6,982 nucleotides of DNA from CAISIP01 sp046594635 (GTDB lineage Bacteria; Pseudomonadota; Gammaproteobacteria; Burkholderiales; Burkholderiaceae_C), in NCBI GenBank assembly GCA_046594635.1, contig JBKJRR010000212.1, positions 1 to 6,982 of the forward strand, in the 5' to 3' direction. Of the stretch, positions 1-6,388 are shown one piece after another. Position numbers and translations under genes: made by a program. The notes under the pieces were generated by a model. The model searched no databases and was not told the origin of the DNA. It saw nothing but the letters and a program-made list of their open reading frames with translations. How positions within the stretch are numbered: position 1 is the stretch's first letter; each line of letters begins with the position of its first letter.

Positions 1-111
1 GTGATGCGCCCGGCCACTGGGTCGTCTCGGCGACGGACTTCTTACAGATGTCTCGACCAGCACAGCCGAAACTGTCACTGCGGTTGCGCCAGCCGGCGTA
101 CAGTGGCGACG

Positions 112-1455
112 ATGCAGGATCCCCTTTCGATACCCCGGACACGGTATGTCGATGCGCATGGTGTCAGCGTCGCCTACCAGGTGTTCGGCACCGGCGCGCA
201 GGACCTGGTCATCGTTCCCGGCATCGTCTCCCATCTGGAGACCACATGGGAGTGGCCGCAGCTTGTCGATATGCTGCGCCAACTCGCCGGTTCCTTTCGC
301 GTGATCCTGTTCGACAAGCGCGGCCAGGGCATGTCCGACAGCATCGAGGGTGCGCCGACGCTGGAACAGCGCATGGACGATGTGCGCGCCGTGATGGAGG
401 CGGCCGGCTCGCGCAAGGCGGTGCTGCTGGCCCAGTCCGAAGGCGGTGCGATGGCCGCGTTGTTCACGGCAACCTATCCCGAGTTGGTGGAACGTCTGGT
501 GCTGTTCGGCACCATGGCTCGCTTCACCTGGGCGCCGGACTACCCCTTCAGCCCGACGCTTGAGCAACATCTGAAGGCAGTGGACCGCACCTGGGGAACG
601 CCGCAGGCCGGGCTGGGATTTGCGCCCAGCCTGTCGCACGAGCCGCAGACCTACGAGTTTTTTGCCCGGGCGGCGCGGCGTACCGCCTCACCGAGTGCCA
701 TCAAGCGGCTCATGGTTGCCAACGACCAGATCGATGTGAGGGCGGTGCTGCCGCAGATCCGCCGACCGACATTGATCATGCACCGCCGGGGTGATCGCAT
801 CGTGACGTGCGCCAACGGGCGTTACCTGGCAGACCATATTCCGGATGCCACCTATCTGGAGTTACCAGGGGCCGACCATGTGTTGTCGTCGGGTGATGCA
901 GACGAGGTCCTGAGCGCGGTCTGCCGCTTTGCGAGTGCCCCTGCTGTGACGGATGTGCGGGGACACGGTGACCGGTGGCTCGCCACCGTCCTGTTCACCG
1001 ACATCGTGGGCTCGACAGCGCTGGCCGAACGCATGGGCGACCGGGACTGGGCTGTTTTGCTGCAGCAGTTTCATGCGGTGGGCCAACGGCAACTCGAACA
1101 GCATCGGGGTGAGCTGGTCGATACGGCAGGCGACGGCATGTTCGCGGTGTTTGACGGCCCGGCTCGAGCGATTCACTGCGCGTCGGCCATCACCCGCGAG
1201 GTCAGGGACCTGGGCATAGACCTGCGCGCCGGTCTGCATACGGGCGAGGTCGAAAGCGCGGGTGACAAGATCAGCGGCGTCGCGGTGCACATTGGCGCCA
1301 GGGTCATGGCGCATGCGGATTCCGGCGAGGTCATCGTGTCCAGCACAACGAAGGATCTGGTTGCGGGGGCGGGGCTGGATTTTGCCGACCGGGGCGTACA
1401 TGCGCTCAAGGGCGTTTCCGGCGAATGGCGGCTGTTCCGGGCGCTCAACGGTTGA
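112..1455 (+). CDS. alpha/beta-hydrolase fused to class III adenylate/guanylate cyclase (Rv1900c-like)
   Basis: This 447-residue protein has two domains. Residues about 10-275 are an alpha/beta-hydrolase, with the VPGIVSHLE strand-turn, FDKRGQGMSD, a nucleophile elbow AQSEGG (Ser109), an acid in GDRIV (Asp228) and a base in GADH (His256), so a full catalytic triad is visible. Residues about 287-447 are a class III nucleotide cyclase domain, with metal-binding Asp297 (FTDIVGST) and Asp341 (AGDG) and transition-state Arg397. The usual substrate-specifying Lys and Asp positions hold Asp337 and Lys386, and the catalytic Asn position holds His393. M. tuberculosis Rv1900c has the same domain order and also has His at the Asn position. 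The domain would make cAMP (possibly some cGMP) in the cytoplasm as a dimer; the hydrolase substrate is unknown and it may be a sensor. I chose ATG112 because homology-like sequence (PRTRYVDAHGVSVAYQ) begins just after it; the frame is open back to base 1, but that part looks non-coding. The SD is weak. It is convergent with livF. Confidence 0.9.
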   Translation: MQDPLSIPRTRYVDAHGVSVAYQVFGTGAQDLVIVPGIVSHLETTWEWPQLVDMLRQLAGSFRVILFDKRGQGMSDSIEGAPTLEQRMDDVRAVMEAAGSRKAVLLAQSEGGAMAALFTATYPELVERLVLFGTMARFTWAPDYPFSPTLEQHLKAVDRTWGTPQAGLGFAPSLSHEPQTYEFFARAARRTASPSAIKRLMVANDQIDVRAVLPQIRRPTLIMHRRGDRIVTCANGRYLADHIPDATYLELPGADHVLSSGDADEVLSAVCRFASAPAVTDVRGHGDRWLATVLFTDIVGSTALAERMGDRDWAVLLQQFHAVGQRQLEQHRGELVDTAGDGMFAVFDGPARAIHCASAITREVRDLGIDLRAGLHTGEVESAGDKISGVAVHIGARVMAHADSGEVIVSSTTKDLVAGAGLDFADRGVHALKGVSGEWRLFRALNG

Positions 1456-1578
1456 GGTTCATGAGAAGACGCCGGGCCGCCCCAGGTTTTCTAGTACCCC
1501 CCGGAGGCTCGCCGCAAGGCATGGCTGGGAGCGCTGACCGCTAGCTGCGCGCAATACACGGCGGTACCTTGAGCCTTG

Positions 1579-1597
1579 TGAGCTGCCCGGCAGCTCA
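1579..1597. repeat. perfect inverted repeat over the livF stop codon, possible weak terminator
   Basis: TGAGCTGC at 1579-1586 and GCAGCTCA at 1590-1597 pair perfectly (8 bp) around a 3-base loop. The right arm contains the livF stop codon (minus-strand TGA at 1595-1597). Neither strand has a T tract after the stem, so this is not a standard intrinsic terminator. It may slow polymerase or protect the 3' end of the liv transcript, or be chance. It is the only clear structure seen in the 139-base convergent gap. Confidence 0.35.
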
Positions 1598-2332
1598 GAC
1601 TCCCAGATACTGCTCCAGCAGTTCCGGTTGCGCGATCAACTCTGGCGAACTGCCTTCGAACACGACTTCGCCCTTGACCAGGATGACGTTGCGATCGGTG
1701 ATCTGGGTGACGTGTTTCCAGTTCTTGTCGACGATCACGCTGCTGATGCCACTGTCGCGGATCAGCGCGCAGATGCGCCAGATTTCGCGCGCGATCAGCG
1801 GGGCCAGGCCTTCGGTCGCTTCGTCCAGGATGAGCACGTCGGGGTTGGTCATCAACGCCCGTCCGATGGTCAACATCTGCTGCTCGCCGCCGCTGAGCTG
1901 CTGGCCACCATGGCGCAGGCGCTCCTTGAGGCGCGGGAAGGTGTCGAGCACCCGGTCGTAGTGCCAGTCATGGCCGGCCTTGGCGCGTATACGCGAGGCA
2001 TCGGTGTTGCCCGCGCGTGCCGCCATCTGCAGATTCTCGACGACGCTGAGGTTGCCGAAGATGCCGCGCCCCTCGGGCACATAGGCAATTCCCATCATGG
2101 CGATTTCGTAGGGCGCGCCGCCGGTCATATTGCGACCCATTACATGTACCGAACCCGCACGCGGTTTGACCAGACCCATGATGCTCTTGAGCAAGGTGCT
2201 CTTGCCCATGCCGTTGCGACCCATCAGACCGATGGTTTCGCCACGGGCGACGGTGAAGTCGATGCCGCGCAGGATGTGACTGGCGCCGTAATAGCTGTTC
2301 AGGTCCCGGGCCTGTATCAAGGTGTCGGGCAT
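1595..2332 (-). CDS. livF: HAAT-family ABC transporter ATP-binding protein LivF
   Basis: This 245-residue cytoplasmic ATPase is one of the two nucleotide-binding subunits of the Liv-type importer and pairs with LivG. Visible motifs are Walker A GRNGMGKST (residues 38-46), the LivF-type YVPEGRGIF in place of a Gln-containing Q-loop (84-92), the ABC signature LSGGEQQ (146-152) and Walker B VLILDE (166-171). The switch region reads IVDKN (199-204), so the H-loop His position is Lys203; E. coli LivF has Gln there. Length is typical. The ATG at 2332 sits 3 bases after the livG stop, with a good SD (GAGGAG) inside the livG end. It is the last gene of the transporter run, and its stop lies inside a short hairpin. 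Confidence 0.95.
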   Translation of the reverse strand: MPDTLIQARDLNSYYGASHILRGIDFTVARGETIGLMGRNGMGKSTLLKSIMGLVKPRAGSVHVMGRNMTGGAPYEIAMMGIAYVPEGRGIFGNLSVVENLQMAARAGNTDASRIRAKAGHDWHYDRVLDTFPRLKERLRHGGQQLSGGEQQMLTIGRALMTNPDVLILDEATEGLAPLIAREIWRICALIRDSGISSVIVDKNWKHVTQITDRNVILVKGEVVFEGSSPELIAQPELLEQYLGV

Positions 2333-2335
2333 GGC

Positions 2336-3097
2336 TCAGTGCTCCTCGCCCAGATAGGCGGCCTGGACATTGGCGTCAGCCCGGATCTGCGCCGGCGTGC
2401 CGGTGGCAATGACCTGGCCATTGACCATGACGGTGAGTTCGTCCGCCAGTGTGAACACCGCGTCCATGTCGTGTTCGACCAGCAAGATGGCGTGTTCCGG
2501 CTTGATGCGCAGCAGCAGGGCGACCATGTTCTCCGCTTCGCTGGTACCCATGCCAGCCAGCGGCTCGTCCAGCAGCAGGACACGTGGCTCGGTGGCCAGT
2601 GTCATGGCGATCTCGAGCTGGCGTTGTTCGCCGTGACTGATCGTGGCGGCGATGGCATCGCGCCGGTTCTGCAGGCCGGCCTGTTCGATCGCCGCGCTGC
2701 AGCGCCGTTTCGCACCGGCGGAACGAGAAGCCCTTCGCAACCAGCGCAGCGGGTTCCAGGGTTGCTGTGGGTCGCGCGACTGGGCGGCCAGAAATACGTT
2801 GTCCCAGACGCTGAACGGCAAAAAGATGTTGGTCTTCTGGTAGCTGCGTCCCAAACCCTGGCGCGAGATTTTTTCCGGGGTCCAGCCGGTTACGTCCTGA
2901 CCACCGACGACGACGCGGCCCGAGGTCGCCGGCAGGTCGCCCGACAACAGATGGGTCAGGGTCGATTTGCCCGCGCCATTGGGGCCGATGACCGCATGGA
3001 TATGGTCGCGTCGCAGTTCGATCGACACGTCGTCGACCGCCGCCAGGCCGCCGAAGCGTTTGGTCAGGTTTTTGGCGCTGAGCAGCACGTCAGACAT
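2336..3097 (-). CDS. livG: HAAT-family ABC transporter ATP-binding protein LivG
   Basis: This 253-residue ATPase is the second nucleotide-binding subunit and acts with LivF on the cytoplasmic face of LivHM. Visible motifs are Walker A GPNGAGKST (residues 38-46), Q-loop Gln87 (RSYQKTNIF), a signature of the form ISHGEQRQLEIA (153-164), Walker B VLLLDEP (173-179) and H-loop His209 (LLVEHDM). Compared with LivF this site has all canonical catalytic residues. A basic stretch (about 109-135, LRWLRRASRSAGAKRR) sits between the Q-loop and the signature, as is usual in LivG. I chose ATG3097 because family proteins usually begin just before the first strand (MSDVLLSAKNLTKRFGG), giving an 8-base overlap with livM. 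ATG3118, seven codons earlier, is also possible and has an AGG 5 bases upstream. The gene ends 3 bases before livF. Confidence 0.94.
   Translation of the reverse strand: MSDVLLSAKNLTKRFGGLAAVDDVSIELRRDHIHAVIGPNGAGKSTLTHLLSGDLPATSGRVVVGGQDVTGWTPEKISRQGLGRSYQKTNIFLPFSVWDNVFLAAQSRDPQQPWNPLRWLRRASRSAGAKRRCSAAIEQAGLQNRRDAIAATISHGEQRQLEIAMTLATEPRVLLLDEPLAGMGTSEAENMVALLLRIKPEHAILLVEHDMDAVFTLADELTVMVNGQVIATGTPAQIRADANVQAAYLGEEH
2342..2347 (-). promoter_or_regulatory. ribosome binding site for livF
   Basis: On the minus strand GAGGAG lies 9 bases before the livF ATG, inside the last codons of livG. It supports the start at 2332 and translational coupling with livG. Confidence 0.7.
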
Positions 3098-4115
3098 CGG
3101 ACTTGGCTTTCTTGGCACGGCGACCTGCGGTCAGCAACTGCACGATGCCCAGCACGCCGCGGGGCGCAAAGGCGACCACCAGCACGATGAAGCTGCCCAT
3201 CCAGAGTTGCCAGTGCTTGCCCAGGTGCACTTCGCCGACATGAGGCAGGTCCTTGAACACATGCAAGACATATTCGAACGTGAACGCACCGACGATGGCA
3301 CCGGCAAAGTTGCCCATGCCGCCCAGGATCACCATCATGATGGCGTGTGCACTGGTGTGAAAACCCATCAGCTCCGGGTTGATGTATTCGGTCTGCACAC
3401 CCCACAGGAAGCCGCCCAGGCCGGCCAGGGCGCCGGCCAGCGTGAAGGCGCTGAGTTTGTAGCCGAAGGTGCCGAAGCCCATTGCGCGCATGCGGTGTTC
3501 GTTTACGCGGATGCCGGCCAGCGCGCGGCCGAACGGACTCCACAAAAGGCGACGCAGAAACACGTAGACCAGCAGCACCAGCGCCAGCGTAAAGTAGTAC
3601 ATCGTGACCCTGTTGTTGAGATCGAACAGTGTGAAGCCGCCGATCTGTACAGTGGGCTTGAAATAGATATACAGGCCATCCGAGCCACCCAGCGCACGGT
3701 TGTCGAAAAACACGAAGTACACCATCTGGGCGAATGCCATCGTCACCATGATGAAGTAGATGCCGTGGGTGCGCACGACAAAAAAGCCGATCACCAGCGC
3801 CGCGGCGCCGGACGCCAGTACCGACAGCGGCAGACTCCACCACAGGCTGATGGTTTCGGTCTGCGGCGTCAGAAATGCCAGCGCATATCCGGCCAGGCCA
3901 AAATACGCGGCATGGCCCAGCGACACAAGTCCGGTCACACCTTGCAGCAGGTCCAGGCTCATCGCAAAAATCGCCATGATCATCATGCGCGTGACCATCT
4001 GGGTATAGAACTCGGTGCCGACGAACGGGAACACCAGCAAGGCCAGCAGGCCCAGCCACAACACCACTTGGACGCCGCGTGGCAGGACTTCGAGGTTGGA
4101 TCGCGGCGCGCTCAT
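3090..4115 (-). CDS. livM: HAAT-family ABC transporter permease LivM
   Basis: This 341-residue inner-membrane permease forms the translocation channel with LivH. It has many hydrophobic segments (for example about 15-33, 41-60, 95-114, 120-137, 171-187, 222-240, 258-282 and 308-326). The family motif GLVSLGHAAYFGLAGY is at 62-77, and the cytoplasmic coupling loop that contacts the ATPase is FGRALAGIRVNEHRMRAMG at about 195-213. The C-terminal tail is basic (RRAKKAK). The start is the ATG in an ATGA overlap with the livH stop (4112-4115), which implies translational coupling; GAAGGG lies 11 bases upstream. The frame is open further upstream to 4634, but that extension lies wholly inside livH and has no permease-like sequence, so I excluded it. 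Confidence 0.95.
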   Translation of the reverse strand: MSAPRSNLEVLPRGVQVVLWLGLLALLVFPFVGTEFYTQMVTRMMIMAIFAMSLDLLQGVTGLVSLGHAAYFGLAGYALAFLTPQTETISLWWSLPLSVLASGAAALVIGFFVVRTHGIYFIMVTMAFAQMVYFVFFDNRALGGSDGLYIYFKPTVQIGGFTLFDLNNRVTMYYFTLALVLLVYVFLRRLLWSPFGRALAGIRVNEHRMRAMGFGTFGYKLSAFTLAGALAGLGGFLWGVQTEYINPELMGFHTSAHAIMMVILGGMGNFAGAIVGAFTFEYVLHVFKDLPHVGEVHLGKHWQLWMGSFIVLVVAFAPRGVLGIVQLLTAGRRAKKAKSDV

Positions 4116-4975
4116 GATTTGAACAGCCCTTCGGGTTTCCACAGCAGCACCGCGGCCATCAGCATGTAGACCAGCATGCCAGAGACCTGGGGCAGCAGCA
4201 CCTTGCCGAAGGTGTCCACCAGGCCCACCAGCAGCGCGGAGATGAGCGCGCCACGAACCGAGCCGATGCCACCGATCACGACGACCACAAAACACATGAT
4301 CAGCACCTGCGAGCCCATGTTCGGGTAGACGCTGGAAATGGGCGCGGCAATGATGCCGGCAAATGCTGCGAGCCCGACGCCCAGCGCAAACACTACAGCA
4401 TGGATACGCCGGATGTTCACGCCCAGGGCTTCGGCCATGTCGCGGTTGAATGCGCCGGCGCGGATCTTCATGCCCAGCCGCGTCTTGTTGATGAGCAGGT
4501 ACAGGCCGATGGCAAGCGCAATGCAAAGGCCGGCAATGAACAGCCGGTAGACCGGATACGACAGGTTTTCGGTCAACGGGATCGAAAAACGCAGCAGTTC
4601 GGGAATCTTGACGCCATGCACATCGTCGCCCCACAACAGTGAGCGCATTTCTTCGAAGATGTAGATCAGCCCGAAGGTGAGCAGCACCTGGTCGAGGTGA
4701 TCACGCTGGTAGAAGAACCGGAACAGCAGGCGTTCGAGCACCAGGCCAAAAAGCACGGCCAGCGACGTGCCACCCAGAATCGCCACCGTCAGGCTTCCCG
4801 ACAAGCCAGCGATGGCGTAGGCGAGGTAGGCACCCAGCATGTAAAAGCTGCCGTGCGCCAGATTCACCACGCCCATGATGCCGAAGATCAGCGTAAGGCC
4901 GGCAGCCAGCATGAACAGCAACAGGCCGTACTGCACGCTGTTGAGTAGCTGGATCAGGAAAGTCGGGAAATCCAT
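4112..4975 (-). CDS. livH: HAAT-family ABC transporter permease LivH
   Basis: This 287-residue inner-membrane permease is the partner of LivM. The N-terminal region holds the family motif GIMGVVNLAHGSFYMLGAY (32-50). The coupling loop is KTRLGMKIRAGAFNRDMAEALG (164-185), and GGIGSVRGAL lies at 235-244 before the last membrane segments. Length is typical. The start is forced: an in-frame TGA lies two codons upstream of the ATG at 4975, and the protein begins as the family does (MDFPTFLIQLLNSVQYGL). The 21 bases before the ATG, back to the terminator T tract, contain no convincing Shine-Dalgarno sequence. Translation may therefore be weak. Its stop overlaps the livM start as ATGA. Confidence 0.95.
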   Translation of the reverse strand: MDFPTFLIQLLNSVQYGLLLFMLAAGLTLIFGIMGVVNLAHGSFYMLGAYLAYAIAGLSGSLTVAILGGTSLAVLFGLVLERLLFRFFYQRDHLDQVLLTFGLIYIFEEMRSLLWGDDVHGVKIPELLRFSIPLTENLSYPVYRLFIAGLCIALAIGLYLLINKTRLGMKIRAGAFNRDMAEALGVNIRRIHAVVFALGVGLAAFAGIIAAPISSVYPNMGSQVLIMCFVVVVIGGIGSVRGALISALLVGLVDTFGKVLLPQVSGMLVYMLMAAVLLWKPEGLFKS

Positions 4976-4988
4976 GGGTCAGGTCAGC

Positions 4989-5016
4989 AAAAAAAACGGG
5001 AGGTCGACCCTCCCGT
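4989..5016 (-). terminator. intrinsic terminator between the binding-protein gene and livH
   Basis: On the minus strand an 8-bp perfect stem (ACGGGAGG with CCTCCCGT, 4996-5016) with a 5-base loop is followed directly by eight T residues (4989-4996; the last stem base is shared). The stem starts about 20 bases after the binding-protein stop and the T tract ends 13 bases before the livH ATG. This has all the parts of a Rho-independent terminator. Since livH to livF have no obvious promoter of their own, it probably acts as a partial terminator. The plus strand has no matching T tract. Confidence 0.9.
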
Positions 5017-5036
5017 GTGGACACCTGGACGGCGCA

Positions 5037-6224
5037 TCAGCCCATTTTGCATCCTACGCCGGAGTCGTCGAGTTGCTTGGCTGCCACGCTCAGCACCTTG
5101 TTCTCGCCATTGACCACCTGGCGCAGGTAGATGTCCTGGATCGGGTTGTGCTGCTTGCTCATTTTCCACTTTCCGCGCGGGCTGTCGATATTGGCGCTTT
5201 CCATGGCCGCGTACAGCGCCTTCTTGTTGGACAGGTCACCCTTGACGGCGTTGGCCCCGGCAATCAGCAACTGGCCGGAGTCATAGCCCTGCACCGCGTA
5301 GACGTCAGGCTGGAGCTTGAAGTTCTTGGCATAGGCCAGGCGGAAAGCCTTGTTGCGCGGATTGTCCAGACCGTCGGCGTAATGCATCGTCGTGACGACG
5401 CCATCGGCGGCGGCACCGGCGGCCTCGATGACGCCCTCGGTCAGGAAGCCCGAGCCATACAACGGAATTTTTCCCTTGAGGCCGGCTGCGGCGTAGTCCT
5501 TCATGAACTTGACCGCGCCGCCACCGGCAAAGAAACAGGCCACCGCGTCCGGGTTCAGCGCTGCGATCTCGGTCAGCTGGGCCTGGAACTCGACGTTCGG
5601 GAACGGAACGGAAATTTCCTTGATGATGGTGCCGCCGGCCTTGAGGAAACCTTCCTTGAAGCCCAGGAAGGCCTCGTCACCCGCCGCGTATTTCCAGGTG
5701 ATCCAGACCGCCTTCTTGTGGCCCCTGGCCACCATCGGCGCACCCAGCGCGCGTGTGGGCTGCGAATTGCTGAACGAGGCCCGGAACACATTGGGCGCAC
5801 ACAGCGGGCCGGTGGCGGCGAGCACGCCGGCGTTGGGAATGATGCTCAGCACGCCGGTATCGCGCGCCACCTTCTGGATACCCATCTGCACGCCGGAGTG
5901 CACGGTGCCGACCAGCACATCGACCTTGTCGCGCAGCACCAGCTTGTTGGCGTTCTCGACACCCTTGGGTGGATCGGACTCGTCGTCGACCTTGAAAAAT
6001 TCGATGTCGCGCCCGCCCAGCTTGCCGCCTTGTTCGTCGATCGCCAGGCGAAAGCCGTTTTCGATCGCCACGCCGAGCTGCGCAAAGGTGCCGGTGTACG
6101 GCAGCATCAGGCCGACGCGGATCTTGTTGCCCTGGGCAGCTGACAGGCCAGGCAACAACAGTCCGGAGGATGCGGCCGCTACCAGTGCGGCGCTGCGCGT
6201 GAGTACCAAACGACGTGAGGTCAT
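5037..6224 (-). CDS. HAAT-family ABC transporter periplasmic substrate-binding protein
   Basis: This 395-residue protein is the ligand receptor for LivHMGF, of the leucine-binding-protein-like type I fold (Peripla_BP_6). Residues 1-29 form a cleavable signal: SRRLVLT at the start, a hydrophobic core, and LSA before AQG; no lipobox Cys is present, so it should be soluble in the periplasm. The twin Arg (4-5) makes Tat export possible. The mature part shows IRVGLMLPYTGTFAQLG (35-51), NGFRLAIDEQGGKLGGR (56-72), DVLVGTVHSG (102-111), the YAAGDEAFLGFKEGF region (179-193), LTEIAALNPDAV (217-228), FFAGGGAVKFMKDY (231-244) and VYAVQGYDSGQLL (308-320). Cys142, Cys230 and Cys392 are present. The ligand is not readable; similar proteins serve amino acids or aromatic acids. 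ATG6224 is chosen for its GGAG 6 bases upstream. ATG6236 is in frame but has no SD. Confidence 0.92.
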   Translation of the reverse strand: MTSRRLVLTRSAALVAAASSGLLLPGLSAAQGNKIRVGLMLPYTGTFAQLGVAIENGFRLAIDEQGGKLGGRDIEFFKVDDESDPPKGVENANKLVLRDKVDVLVGTVHSGVQMGIQKVARDTGVLSIIPNAGVLAATGPLCAPNVFRASFSNSQPTRALGAPMVARGHKKAVWITWKYAAGDEAFLGFKEGFLKAGGTIIKEISVPFPNVEFQAQLTEIAALNPDAVACFFAGGGAVKFMKDYAAAGLKGKIPLYGSGFLTEGVIEAAGAAADGVVTTMHYADGLDNPRNKAFRLAYAKNFKLQPDVYAVQGYDSGQLLIAGANAVKGDLSNKKALYAAMESANIDSPRGKWKMSKQHNPIQDIYLRQVVNGENKVLSVAAKQLDDSGVGCKMG

Positions 6225-6229
6225 GCGAA

Positions 6230-6235
6230 TCTCCA
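6230..6235 (-). promoter_or_regulatory. ribosome binding site that sets the binding-protein start
   Basis: The minus-strand TGGAGA, with GGAG at 6231-6234, lies 6 bases before ATG6224. The SD overlaps an upstream in-frame ATG (6234-6236), so that upstream ATG is unlikely to be the main start. This is the best SD in the transporter cluster apart from that of livF. Confidence 0.65.
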
Positions 6236-6316
6236 TGGGAAGTGGTGGCGTGCGACCTTGGGGGGCCGACGTAGACCGTCTCATGGTAACCAGGCGCCGC
6301 AAAGCGGCAATAGAGG

Positions 6317-6354
6317 ATTACCCGAGCTTTAGAAAAGAATAATTCAACTGTAAA
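6317..6354 (-). promoter_or_regulatory. candidate promoter region for the transporter operon
   Basis: This is an AT-rich island in a GC-rich window, placed about 90-130 bases before the binding-protein start. On the minus strand TTTACA (6349-6354) resembles a -35 box, with TCTAAA (6328-6333) 15 bases on. A second pair is TTGAAT (6342-6347) and GGTAAT (6317-6322), with 19-base spacing. Neither pair is ideal, so only the region, not the exact boxes, is supported. The rest of the 164-base gap (6225-6388) contains a small GCCGC-AAA-GCGGC hairpin (6296-6308) and nothing else I recognise. Confidence 0.35.
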
Positions 6355-6388
6355 GCAATTTCAGCGAACCGGACACAGCGCAATCACG

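Noticed and set aside
1..111. GTG/ATG at the left edge as the start of the hydrolase-cyclase gene
   Set aside because: The 37 extra residues are Arg/Cys/Ser-rich and unlike the family; homology-like sequence starts right after ATG112.
1628..3190. Long open frame (520 codons) on the plus strand opposite livF and livG
   Set aside because: It is rich in His, Asp, Gln and Arg with no domain pattern, and both ATPase genes on the other strand carry full motifs. High GC gives long antisense frames.
2967..4169. Long plus-strand frame (400 codons) opposite livM
   Set aside because: Composition is dominated by His, Gln, Ala and Arg, as expected from the complement of a membrane-protein gene; no motif is seen.
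4116..4634. Upstream extension of livM into livH
   Set aside because: The extension reads as low-complexity shadow sequence, while livM from ATG4115 has normal length and an ATGA junction.
4875..6143. Long plus-strand frame (422 codons) opposite livH and the binding-protein gene
   Set aside because: It runs through the terminator and across two clear genes; no recognisable protein sequence.
6296..6308. GCCGC-AAA-GCGGC hairpin in the leader as a riboswitch or attenuator
   Set aside because: A 5-bp stem alone, with no T tract, no leader peptide with regulatory codons and no conserved core, is not enough.
6350..6376. Sigma-54 promoter before the transporter operon (GG then TTGC on the minus strand)
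   Set aside because: The distance between the GG and GC elements is 12 bases where 10 are needed, and the flanking consensus is poor.
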